In this document: positions 43,801-52,374 of the stretch, in pieces
How the letters are laid out: every line of letters begins with the position of its first letter
Position numbering within the stretch: the first letter of the stretch is position 1
Origin: Brachymonas wangyanguii
Lineage (GTDB): Bacteria > Pseudomonadota > Gammaproteobacteria > Burkholderiales > Burkholderiaceae_C
Reading direction: 5' to 3'
Assembly (NCBI RefSeq): GCF_045055315.1
Contig: NZ_CP173677.1
Coordinates: 1,426,001-1,490,000, forward strand
Length of the DNA: 64,000 nucleotides
Position numbers and translations under genes: made by a program
Notes under the pieces: model-generated
The model's database searches: none
Seen by the model: only the letters and a program-made list of their open reading frames with translations
What the model was told of the DNA's origin: nothing

Positions 43801-44831
43801 TGGCTGACCGGTTCCACCAGCAGCTGTTCCACCTTGTTGCGATAGCTGTAGCGCTTGACGCGCGCGGTGCCGGAATCGATCACGTAACGGATGCCAGGCA
43901 CTGTCAGCGAGGTTTCTGCCACGTTGGTGGCCAGCACGATGCGACGGCCCTTGTGATTGTCGAACACGCGGTCCTGCTCGGCCTGGCTCAGGCGCGCAAA
44001 CAGCGGCAGCACCTCAGTGTTGCGCAGTACCGGGCTGTGGCTCAAGTGCTTGCGCAGATGGTCGGCGGCCTCACGGATCTCGCGTTCGCCGGGCAGGAAC
44101 ACCAGAATGTCTCCGGCATCCTGCGGCGTGCGCCAGAGCTCGTCCACGGCATCGGCAATCGCCGTATTCAGGTCGGTATCGCGCGTTTCCTCGAACGGGC
44201 GGTAGCGCATTTCCACCGGAAACAGCCGGCCCGATACCATCAGCACCGGTGCCGGGCCCTTGGCCGAGGCAAAGTGTTGCGCAAAGCGGTCGGCATCGAT
44301 CGTGGCCGAGGTGACGATCACCTTCAGATCCGGCCGGCGCGGCAGGATCTCCTTCAGATAGCCCAGCAGGAAGTCGATATTCAGGCTGCGCTCATGTGCC
44401 TCGTCGATGATCAGCGTGTCGTAGGCCTTGAGCAGCGGATCGCTCTGTGTCTCGGCCAGCAGGATACCGTCCGTCATGAGCTTGACCGAAGCGCCCTTCT
44501 GCAGCCGGTCGGCAAAGCGCACCTTGTAGCCCACCACCTCGCCCAGCGGCGTCTGCAGTTCCTCGGCAATGCGCTTGGCCACGCTGCTGGCAGCGATCCG
44601 GCGCGGCTGCGTGTGGCCGATCAGGCGCGGCCGCTGGCCCGGCTGGGCGTTGCAGGCACCGCGTCCCAGCGCCAGTGCAATCTTGGGCAGTTGCGTGGTC
44701 TTGCCGGAACCGGTTTCACCACAGACGATGATGACCTGGTGGCGTTGCATCGCCGCCATGATCTCGTCGCGGCGGCTGGAAACCGGCAGCGATTCCGGGA
44801 ACTGGATACGCAAGGGGGATTTATCTGACAA
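40836..44831 (-). CDS. hrpA: ATP-dependent RNA helicase HrpA (DEAH box)
   Basis: HrpA is a DEAH-box helicase that acts on RNA and, in E. coli, splits stalled ribosomes. The 1331-residue protein has motif I GETGSGKTTQ near residue 38, DEAH in LIIDEAHERSLN, motif III VTSATID, and the helicase C domain with ETSLTVPGIRYVIDSGTAR and QRAGRCGR. HA2 and OB-fold parts and the long DUF3418 C-terminus typical of HrpA follow. A Pro/Gln/Ala-rich insert lies near residues 520-570. The TTG at 44831 was chosen because AGGA lies 7 bases before it and homologues start just there. A GTG at 44900 would add 23 unlikely residues. It is divergent from argA. Confidence 0.93.
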   Translation of the reverse strand: MSDKSPLRIQFPESLPVSSRRDEIMAAMQRHQVIIVCGETGSGKTTQLPKIALALGRGACNAQPGQRPRLIGHTQPRRIAASSVAKRIAEELQTPLGEVVGYKVRFADRLQKGASVKLMTDGILLAETQSDPLLKAYDTLIIDEAHERSLNIDFLLGYLKEILPRRPDLKVIVTSATIDADRFAQHFASAKGPAPVLMVSGRLFPVEMRYRPFEETRDTDLNTAIADAVDELWRTPQDAGDILVFLPGEREIREAADHLRKHLSHSPVLRNTEVLPLFARLSQAEQDRVFDNHKGRRIVLATNVAETSLTVPGIRYVIDSGTARVKRYSYRNKVEQLLVEPVSQAAANQRAGRCGRVANGICIRLYDEKDFNSRQPFTDPEILRSSLAGVILRMQALHLGDVENFPFLEAPRPKAISDGYQLLNELGAVDDDKQLTRIGQALARLPLDPRVGRILLEAQQRGALNEALVIASALSVQDVRDRPLEQQAQADQQHAKFDDERSEFVSTLKLWQWLHDVRGGHSSLGSARSQQREAGPKPTSQAVLPVAQRSQGRADPAPTEPAVAAQPVHKLSNRQYETLLRQNFINVRRVREWRDTHSQLLTVASEQSWKPKPQPASYEQLHKSMLAGLLGNVGCKNDEEDWYLGARGIKFFRHPGARLRKRPGRWVVCAELMETGRLYGRTMATIEPQWLEEVGAHLLRRQLLDPHWEKKASKVVALERATLYGIVLYNNRRVDYDKLDPEHARDIFIRQALVEDDWESKLPFLAANRKMVRQVEDLEHKSRRQDVLVDDELIYAFYDAQIPRDICNAHQLEKWFREASRQQPKLLQISKDELMRHEAAGITTDQFPRTIRLGGVDCRASYLHQPGDARDGVTVDIPLFALNQVDEERGPWLVPGLLKEKIQALLKSLPQRPRSRFVPLPDSARKLAEQLQQDPGFGKGSLADVLLQRAREHTGLDIKLADFKRDMVPVHLFMNYRVVDEHGRQLGMGRNLGALKAELGSQARGAFQALAVLKTAVRKEEPAELPAATADVSTAKAAVATAASSDLVEDQRYTSWDFGELPEIMELRRGRQTLIGFPALIDAGDAVTIELFDEPERAQASHRIGLRRLFALQVRDTLKYLQKNLPDFQKMATAYMQLGTAEELRQQILDLAVDRAFLLDPLPTDADSFRQRVEEGKSRLSLIAQEVARQAAIVLAEFDSARRKLKDTRNQPEATADITQQLQKLVGPRFLAETPWTQLQFLPRYLKAITLRLDKLRTDSARDAQKLAELKPLEQRYWRLLAERKGQQDSRMLEFRWLLEELRVSFFAQELRTPQPVSVKRLEKVWLQLIH

Positions 44832-44935
44832 GTAAAGTCCTGATCTGAAGCAAAGTATCGGAAAATGCGGGATTATCCCAGCATTGCCGGCGGGCGTCAC
44901 TTGGCACGCCTGTCACCATCCTCCCATATCGTTCC

Positions 44936-46282
<1,347 letters not shown>

Positions 46283-46350
46283 TGCATTTTCGGGGTCGGG
46301 AATTTAAAATTCTTCTTTGGGTTTAACACAGCATCAAGAAGGAGCCGTTG

Positions 46351-47487
46351 ATGGTCACACGCCGCACCCCTGCCCCCGAAAAACCCCGCCTCGCCCGATC
46401 GGGTGACGTGATCCTCGGCAAGACATCGCCCGAGAATATTCCCAAGGTGGCCGCCCGCGATGCCGAGATGACCGCGCTGACACGTCGCGAAGTCGCCATC
46501 GAACAGATCCTGGAAAAGGCCGAAGACAAGGTCGAGGCCATGAAGACGCTGATGAGCCGCGCCTCCAAGGACGAACTGGACGCCTTGCGCCTGATGCTGG
46601 CCACGCCCTCGCACGCCGCACAGCGCGCCATCAGCGACGAAGAGCTGTCGCCGAACTGGCGCAAGGGGGGCTACCCATACAAGAACCTGATGAGCCGCAA
46701 GAGCTACGAGAAGCAGAAATACACGCTTCAGGTAGAGCTGCTCAAGCTGCAGGCATGGGTCAAGGAAACCGGCGCCCGCGTGATGATCGTGTTCGAGGGT
46801 CGCGATGCTGCCGGCAAGGGTGGCACTATCCGCCGTTTCATGGAGCACCTGAACCCGCGCGGCGCGCGCGTGGTCGCCCTGGAAAAGCCGACCGAGGAAG
46901 AAAAAGGCCAGTGGTACTTCCAGCGCTACGTCAAGCACATGCCGACGCATGGCGAGATCGTGCTTTTTGACCGTTCCTGGTACAACCGCGCCGGCGTCGA
47001 GCGCGTGATGGGCTTCTGCACCGAAGACGAGTACCGCGAATTCATGCTGCAGGCACCGCTGTTCGAGCGCATGCTGACGCGCAGCGGCATCTATCTGGTC
47101 AAGTTCTGGTTCTCGGTCAGCCGCGACGAGCAGCGCCGCCGCTTCAAGGAACGTGAACTGCACCCGCTCAAGCAGTGGAAACTGTCCCCAATCGACAAGG
47201 CAAGCCTGGACAAGTGGGACGATTACACGCGCGCCAAGGAAGCCATGTTCTTCGAGACCGACACCGTGGATGCACCCTGGACCGTGATCAAGTCGGACGA
47301 CAAGAAGCGCGCCCGCCTGAACGCGATGCGCTACGTGCTGAACCGCGTGCCGTATGATAACAAGGACACCGACAGCATCGGTACGCTGGACAGCCTGCTG
47401 GTCGGCCGCGCCAACAGCATCTACGAGCATGGCGAGCACCCGATGGGTGAGTTCCGCCACGCGTTTGACCTGATGAGCCGCCGTTAA
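46351..47487 (+). CDS. ppk2: Polyphosphate kinase 2
   Basis: PPK2 enzymes move phosphate between polyphosphate and nucleotides, usually making ATP or GTP from NDP. The 378-residue protein has the P-loop FEGRDAAGKGGTI (residues 148-160), the Walker B-like LFDRSWYNRAGVERVMGF with the lid Arg residues, and VSRDEQRRRFKERELHPLKQWKLS. These fit a one-domain class I PPK2. The first 100 residues form an extra N-terminal region (charged helices such as EQILEKAEDKVEAMKTL) ahead of the core. AAGGAG lies 6 bases before the ATG. It is single on the plus strand, ends in a strong terminator, and is convergent with the atpC-like gene. Confidence 0.94.
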   Translation: MVTRRTPAPEKPRLARSGDVILGKTSPENIPKVAARDAEMTALTRREVAIEQILEKAEDKVEAMKTLMSRASKDELDALRLMLATPSHAAQRAISDEELSPNWRKGGYPYKNLMSRKSYEKQKYTLQVELLKLQAWVKETGARVMIVFEGRDAAGKGGTIRRFMEHLNPRGARVVALEKPTEEEKGQWYFQRYVKHMPTHGEIVLFDRSWYNRAGVERVMGFCTEDEYREFMLQAPLFERMLTRSGIYLVKFWFSVSRDEQRRRFKERELHPLKQWKLSPIDKASLDKWDDYTRAKEAMFFETDTVDAPWTVIKSDDKKRARLNAMRYVLNRVPYDNKDTDSIGTLDSLLVGRANSIYEHGEHPMGEFRHAFDLMSRR

Positions 47488-47513
47488 ACACTGCGGCGCT
47501 GATGGCAGCGACA

Positions 47514-47541
47514 GGGGCTGGTCTGCGGGCCAGCCCTTTTT
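47514..47541 (+). terminator. Terminator after ppk2
   Basis: GGGCTGG, a TCTGCGGG loop region and CCAGCCC are followed by five T and TCATG. On the opposite strand it could also serve the convergent atpC-like gene. Confidence 0.75.
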
Positions 47542-47554
47542 CATGTGTGCGGGA

Positions 47555-48022
47555 TCAGGGATCGCGCCCGAACAGCACCATCTGGAAGAAGCGCAGCAGC
47601 TCCTGGTCGAGCGAGGCCTTGATACCCTTGAAATCGGCCTGGCGCGGTTCCGGGATGCGCTGGACTTCCGCACGGTGCAAGGCCTCGGCGCGGCGCACGG
47701 CATCGGCCTCTTCCGAACGCACGGCGTGATCGGCCAGCACATGCACATAACCCGGCCCGATTTCGGCCAGGCCACCAATGACATACATGCCGGCCGGTTC
47801 GGCATCGGGCGTGACGCGGTAACTCAGTGTTCCGGCGCGCAAGGTGGTCAGCACCGGCACGTGGCCGGCCAACACGCCCATGCCACCGGCCGCCCCGGGC
47901 AGGTTGACCTCGTGCACGACGCCGCTGAACAGCAGCTCGCTCACCGTGCCCACTTCCAGGTGCAGGTGCTTGGGCAGGCCGCGATGGCCAGGAGGATGGA
48001 CAAGGGATTCAGCGTTCATCAA
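47555..48022 (-). CDS. Orphan F1-ATPase epsilon-subunit homologue (AtpC-like)
   Basis: The 155-residue protein matches the epsilon subunit, which caps the gamma shaft and restrains ATP hydrolysis. The beta-sandwich is clear: LHLEVGTVSELLFSGVVHEV, GMGVLAGHVPVLTTLRAG, and VIGGLAEIGPGYVHVLADHA followed by VRSEEAD. The usual N-terminus is preceded by an extra 20 or so residues. The C-terminal helical hairpin departs from the family (RIPEPRQADFKGIKASLDQE, ending FFQMVLFGRDP). It overlaps the upstream gamma gene by 14 bases. No alpha, beta, delta or Fo gene is within the window, so this is either a second, partial set or part of a split operon. Confidence 0.87.
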   Translation of the reverse strand: MMNAESLVHPPGHRGLPKHLHLEVGTVSELLFSGVVHEVNLPGAAGGMGVLAGHVPVLTTLRAGTLSYRVTPDAEPAGMYVIGGLAEIGPGYVHVLADHAVRSEEADAVRRAEALHRAEVQRIPEPRQADFKGIKASLDQELLRFFQMVLFGRDP

Positions 48023-48917
48023 TGGCTGCCGCTCCGGCCACGATCTCGATCAGCTCGCGCGTGATCGCTTCCTGTCGGGCCTTGTGGTATTGCAGGGTCA
48101 GTTCTTCCACGCGCTGGTCGGCGTTTTCGGAAGCGGACTTCATGGCCGTCATGCGCGCGGCCTGTTCGCAGGCGGCGTTTTCGGCTACGGCCTGGTAGAT
48201 GATGGTCTCGACGTAGCGTAGCAGCAAGGCATCAACCACCTCCTGCTCGCCGGGCTCGTAGATATAGTCCACGCTGTCATGCAGCGCATGGCGGTGCAGC
48301 GACAGCTGCAGGTGCTCCGGCACGCCTGCCAGCGGATTGCCCAGTGGCAGAAAGCGTGACAGCAGTGGCTGGTAGCTCAGCACGTTGACGAAACGGTTCG
48401 TCGCCACATAGAGCTCGTCGATCTCGCCCTGCAGGAACTGCAGGATTGGTACCGACATGGTGCCAAGCAGATCTTCCGAGGCCTCGAATTCGCTGCCGGC
48501 CGAGGCATGGGCGACCACCTTGCAGCCACAGCGTTTCAGCGTGGCCAGACCACGCTGGCCAATGATGGTCAGGCTGCACTCCCGTCCGTCCTGCTGCCAG
48601 CGCTCCAGCTGCTGCACCACCTCCTGCAGCAGGCGGGTGTTGAGCGGACCGCACATGCCGCGATCCGTCGTGACGACGATCAGGCCAACCCGCCTGGCCG
48701 GCTCGCGCTGCGCCATCAGCGCCGGCTGGTAGTCGCCACCCACGTGCACGAAGCGTGCCATCATCTTGCGCAGGATGCGGCCATACGGGCGAATGCTCTC
48801 GGCGCGCTTGCGCGCCTGCGCCAGTCGCGCAAACGCCATGCGCTCCATGGCGCGCGTGATCTTGCGAGTCTTGTTGATATTGGTGATCTGGGCGCGTATC
48901 TCGCGCGTCTGTGCCAT
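48009..48917 (-). CDS. Orphan F1-ATPase gamma-subunit homologue (AtpG-like)
   Basis: The 302-residue protein matches the gamma shaft of F1-ATPase. The N-terminal helix reads REIRAQITNINKTRKITRAM and continues ERMAFARL, where canonical gamma has a KITKAMEMVAASKM-type sequence. The Rossmann part has VGLIVVTTDRGMCGPLN (canonical DRGLCGGLN), and the C-terminal helix keeps ACEQAARMTAMKSASENAD and YHKARQEAITRELIEIVAGA. It thus is a full-length but diverged gamma. ATG at 48917 was chosen by this alignment; the frame runs open to 49070 inside dsbB. It lies 13 bases after dsbB and overlaps the epsilon gene. The rest of the ATP synthase is not here. Confidence 0.9.
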   Translation of the reverse strand: MAQTREIRAQITNINKTRKITRAMERMAFARLAQARKRAESIRPYGRILRKMMARFVHVGGDYQPALMAQREPARRVGLIVVTTDRGMCGPLNTRLLQEVVQQLERWQQDGRECSLTIIGQRGLATLKRCGCKVVAHASAGSEFEASEDLLGTMSVPILQFLQGEIDELYVATNRFVNVLSYQPLLSRFLPLGNPLAGVPEHLQLSLHRHALHDSVDYIYEPGEQEVVDALLLRYVETIIYQAVAENAACEQAARMTAMKSASENADQRVEELTLQYHKARQEAITRELIEIVAGAAAIDER

Positions 48918-48930
48918 GGCTTGCGGACTG

Positions 48931-49446
48931 TCAGCGACGACGGCGCAGGATGGCCCAGAACCAGCCCAGGCAGACCAGCGCAATCGCGGCAAAGCCGACG
49001 AAAGACCAGTTGGCAATCGTGCCACCCAGGAAAGTCCAGTCCACCGCCGTACAGTCACCGCTGCCGGCAAAGATACGCGGCAGCGCCTGGCTCAGCGGCA
49101 GCTGCTCGATCATGCCGTAGAAGTCACGGCCGCAGCTGTAGAACTCGGGCGGATACCACTGCAGCCAGGACTGGCGCGCGGCGGTAAAGGCGCCAAACAG
49201 CGCCACCGGCAGGATCAGGCCCATGGCCGCTATCGGTGCCTTGCACTTGCCCAGCGCAGCCCCCAGCAGTGCCAGGATCAGCACCACGATATAGGCGTAG
49301 CGCTGCACGATGCACATCGGGCACGGCGTCAGGCCCAGGCCGTATTGCAGGTACATGCCAAAGCCCAGCATGCCGACGATGACGGCAGCCATCCACAACA
49401 GGGTGCGGCGCGGGGTGGAGAAAAACAGGGAGATGAAGCTGGTCAT
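48931..49446 (-). CDS. dsbB: Disulfide bond formation protein B
   Basis: DsbB is the inner-membrane quinone reductase that reoxidises DsbA. The 171-residue protein has four hydrophobic helices, the first periplasmic Cys pair C42-P-M-C45 followed by IVQRYAY, and the second pair Cys105 (in FYSCGRDFYG) and Cys132 (in GSGDC). The quinone-site Arg after the first pair is present. ATG at 49446 was chosen; an upstream GTG at 49476 lacks support. It is the first gene of a minus-strand unit continuing into the orphan gamma and epsilon genes with a 13-base gap, an unexpected pairing. Confidence 0.95.
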   Translation of the reverse strand: MTSFISLFFSTPRRTLLWMAAVIVGMLGFGMYLQYGLGLTPCPMCIVQRYAYIVVLILALLGAALGKCKAPIAAMGLILPVALFGAFTAARQSWLQWYPPEFYSCGRDFYGMIEQLPLSQALPRIFAGSGDCTAVDWTFLGGTIANWSFVGFAAIALVCLGWFWAILRRRR

Positions 49447-49586
49447 GATGGGACTTTCAGGTGGGCGGGATGACACCGGAATGCCTCCTCCAACTGAATA
49501 TTATTCCCCAAATGCGCGCTTGTGTGCAGTGCAGCATCAATTCCGTGCAGGGATACCGGCCTTCGTGCTGGCCGCAGCGGAGTGAC

Positions 49587-49663
49587 TGGCCTGCCCGGAG
49601 GGACTCGAACCCCCGACCTGCTGCTTAGAAGGCAGCTGCTCTATCCAGTTGAGCTACGGGCAG
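49587..49663 (-). tRNA. tRNA-Arg (anticodon TCT)
   Basis: Read on the minus strand, the gene starts CTGCCCGTAGCTCAACTGG, has the anticodon stem-loop GCTGCCTTCTAAGCAGC (anticodon TCT) and T-arm GGGGGTTCGAGTCCCTC. It closes with CGGGCAG pairing to CTGCCCG, discriminator G and an encoded CCA. Confidence 0.95.
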
Positions 49664-49742
49664 TCATGGCTGGCGATTGTACCGGGCGCGCAATGGCGCG
49701 CAGATACAAAAAAAGGATCGGCTGGCGCCAATCCCTGGAATA

Positions 49743-49819
<77 letters not shown>

Positions 49820-49979
49820 AAACACGAGATTATAGCGGGTCTGGCAAGGTCTTGCAGCACCGTTACCGCTTATTTCTGCAAGATGCCCCACGCGCCCCGG
49901 ACAGGCGACCGGCAGCCGCTATAGTGGCATGAACGATCCGAGCATCGCTATGACTACAGGAACTACAGGAGACTTGCCC

Positions 49980-50870
49980 ATGCAGCCCAGCTTTCGTCCG
50001 CTTGACGGGATCCGCATCCTCAGCCTGGCACTGAATCTTCCCGGCCCGGCCGCACTGCAACGCTGTGCCGATCTGGGAGCCGTCTGCAGCAAGCTGGAAC
50101 CGCTGGCCGCACCCGGGCAGCGCAGCAGTGATCCGATGCTGGCCTACACGCCCAAGGGCTACGAAGACCTGCACCAGGGCATCCGTACCCTGCAGGCCAA
50201 CCTCAAGACCCCCGAGGGCCAGGCCACGTTGCACGAAGAACTGGCGCGCACCGATGTGCTGCTGACCTCTTTCCGCAAGAGCGCCATGCTCAAGCTCGGC
50301 GTCGACTGGGACACGCTGCACCCGCGCTACCCGCAGCTCTCGCTAGTGGCCATCTACGGCAACCTTGACGATCCTGATGAGGCCGGCCACGACCTGACCT
50401 ACCAGGCGCAGAACGATCTGGTCAACGGCCTGCACATGCCCCCCACCCTGTTTGCCGACATGTCCGGCGCGCTCATGGCGACCGAAGCCGTGCTCGGCTG
50501 CTGTCTGCATCGCCAGGAGCACGGCTGCGGCACGGTACGCGAAGTCGGTCTGAGCCAGGCGGTGTCCTTTCTGGCGATTCCGCGCACGCGCTACGCCATG
50601 CTCGGCCCTGATACGCAACTCGGCGGCCAGCACGTCGGCTACCGCGTCTATGCCTGTCAGGATGGCCGCGTGGCACTGGCGGCGCTGGAGCCGGTGTTCT
50701 ACCAGCGCCTGTGCCAGCTGATTGGCGGACTGGACGCCTCCGAGCCCGACCTGATGCTGCGCGAGGAGACCGCCGGCATCATCGGCCAGTGGCTGGCCGG
50801 CAAGACGCGCGCCGAACTGGGCGAGCTGGCACGCCAGCACGACCTGCCACTGGAAACCCTGCCCGCCTGA
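49980..50870 (+). CDS. CaiB/BaiF (family III) CoA-transferase-like protein, short form
   Basis: The 296-residue protein has the CaiB/BaiF knot-fold features PLDGIRILSLALNLPGPAAL at the start, SLVAIYGN, and GHDLTYQAQNDL, whose Asp138 aligns with the catalytic Asp of family III transferases and of alpha-methylacyl-CoA racemase. The chain is shorter than the 360-420 residues usual for the family, lacking part of the small domain. The ATG at 49980 follows AGGAG by 8 bases; an upstream ATG at 49929 has no ribosome site. It is followed 19 bases later by an RNB ribonuclease gene. Substrate is unknown. Confidence 0.8.
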   Translation: MQPSFRPLDGIRILSLALNLPGPAALQRCADLGAVCSKLEPLAAPGQRSSDPMLAYTPKGYEDLHQGIRTLQANLKTPEGQATLHEELARTDVLLTSFRKSAMLKLGVDWDTLHPRYPQLSLVAIYGNLDDPDEAGHDLTYQAQNDLVNGLHMPPTLFADMSGALMATEAVLGCCLHRQEHGCGTVREVGLSQAVSFLAIPRTRYAMLGPDTQLGGQHVGYRVYACQDGRVALAALEPVFYQRLCQLIGGLDASEPDLMLREETAGIIGQWLAGKTRAELGELARQHDLPLETLPA

Positions 50871-50889
50871 TCCCGCACTGGAGCCCCGC

Positions 50890-52362
50890 ATGACCCCCAG
50901 CTATTCCCAACAACAGGAACTGATTGAACTGGCGCGTACCGCCATGCGCGAACGCGGCCTGTGGCCGGATTTTTCCTCGGCTGCCAGGGAACAGACGGCC
51001 GCCATGGACCAGCCCGGTGAACCGCATGCCGGCGAGGTGCGTGACCTGCGCGCCCTACTCTGGTGCTCCATCGACAACGACGATTCTCGCGATCTGGACC
51101 AAATCACTGCCAGCGAGCCGCTGGATGATGGCAGCGTGCGCATCCTGGTCGGCATTGCCGATGTCGATGCGCTGGTGCGCCAGAACACGCCGGTGGACCA
51201 GCATGCGGCGCACAACACCACCTCGGTCTATACCTCGGCCATCATCTTTCCGATGCTGCCCGAAAAGCTATCCACCGGGCTGACCTCACTGAACCCGCAG
51301 GAAGACCGGCTCGCCATGGTGACCGACATGGTATTCCAGCCCGATGGCACGCTGGGCAGCGCCACCGTCTACCGCGCCTGGGTGCATAACCACGCCAAGC
51401 TGGCCTATGACGCCGTCAGCGACTGGATCGTCGGCAAGGGGCCGCTACCCGAGGCAGCCGCAGCCGTGCCTGGCATGGACGTCCAGCTGCGCACACAGGA
51501 TGCGGTCGCGCAACAGTTGCGCGACCGCCGTATTGAAAACGGTGCGCTCGAATTCCAGACCTTCCAGCCCAAGGCGGTGTTCAAGGACGGCAAGCTGGTC
51601 AAGATCACCGAACAGGAACAGAACCGCGCGCGCCAGCTGATCCAGGAATTCATGATCGCCACCAATGGCGTGGCGGCACGCTTTCTGGCGCAACAGGGCC
51701 GCAGCTCGCTGCGCCGCGTGGTGCGCTCGCCGGAGCGCTGGCAGCGCATCGTGACGGAAGCAGCCCGCCTCGGCACCGACCTGCCACCGGAACCGGACGG
51801 CCCAGCACTGGAGGCCTTTCTGGCGAAGCAGCGTGCCCGCGATCCGGACCGTTTCCCGGACCTGTCGCTGACCATCATCAAGCTGATGGGTGCCGGCGAA
51901 TACGCGCTCGAAACCCCGGGCGGCAACAGCACCGGCCACTTTGGCCTGGCAGTACGCGACTACTCGCACTCCACCGCGCCGAATCGCCGCTTCCCCGACC
52001 TGATCACGGCGCGCCTGCTCAAGGCCGCGCTCAAGAATCTGCCCGCTCCCTACTCCGACGACGAACTGGCCCGCCTGGCCGAGCACTGCACGCGCCAGGA
52101 AGACGCCTCAAACAAGGTAGAGCGCCAGATCCACAAGTCCGAAGCAGCGCTGATCCTGGAAGCGCATATCGGCAAGGAGTTTGATGGCATCGTCACCGGC
52201 GTGTCCAAGGGCAACAACTGGGTGCGCATTTTCCAGCCGCCGGCCGAAGGCAAGCTCAACGTGCGCCGTGGCGACTCGGTGCACGTGGGCAAGCGCGTGC
52301 GCGTGAAACTGCTGTCCACCGATGTGGAACGCGGCCACATCGACTTCGAACTGGTCAGCTGA
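50890..52362 (+). CDS. RNB-domain ribonuclease (RNase II/R family, short)
   Basis: The 490-residue protein has an RNB catalytic domain and a short S1-like C-terminus (FDGIVTGVSKGNNWVRIFQP onward), with no N-terminal cold-shock domains. It is thus a compact relative of RNase II. The acidic active-site motif reads SIDNDDSRDLDQ (residues 60-71). Asp62, Asp68 and Asp70 are kept, but the fourth Asp of the RNase II set is Gln71. Later motifs GHFGLAVRDYSHSTAPNRRF and PDLITARLL are typical. Whether it is an active 3'-5' exonuclease needs testing. It probably shares an operon with the CaiB-like gene. Confidence 0.9.
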   Translation: MTPSYSQQQELIELARTAMRERGLWPDFSSAAREQTAAMDQPGEPHAGEVRDLRALLWCSIDNDDSRDLDQITASEPLDDGSVRILVGIADVDALVRQNTPVDQHAAHNTTSVYTSAIIFPMLPEKLSTGLTSLNPQEDRLAMVTDMVFQPDGTLGSATVYRAWVHNHAKLAYDAVSDWIVGKGPLPEAAAAVPGMDVQLRTQDAVAQQLRDRRIENGALEFQTFQPKAVFKDGKLVKITEQEQNRARQLIQEFMIATNGVAARFLAQQGRSSLRRVVRSPERWQRIVTEAARLGTDLPPEPDGPALEAFLAKQRARDPDRFPDLSLTIIKLMGAGEYALETPGGNSTGHFGLAVRDYSHSTAPNRRFPDLITARLLKAALKNLPAPYSDDELARLAEHCTRQEDASNKVERQIHKSEAALILEAHIGKEFDGIVTGVSKGNNWVRIFQPPAEGKLNVRRGDSVHVGKRVRVKLLSTDVERGHIDFELVS

Positions 52363-52374
52363 AGCGCCTGTCGC

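Noticed and set aside
47555..48917. That the gamma and epsilon genes belong to an N-type (alternate) ATPase operon.
   Set aside because: The gamma N-terminus follows the F-type pattern (REIRAQ...KITRAM), and the other N-ATPase genes such as atpQ and atpR are absent.
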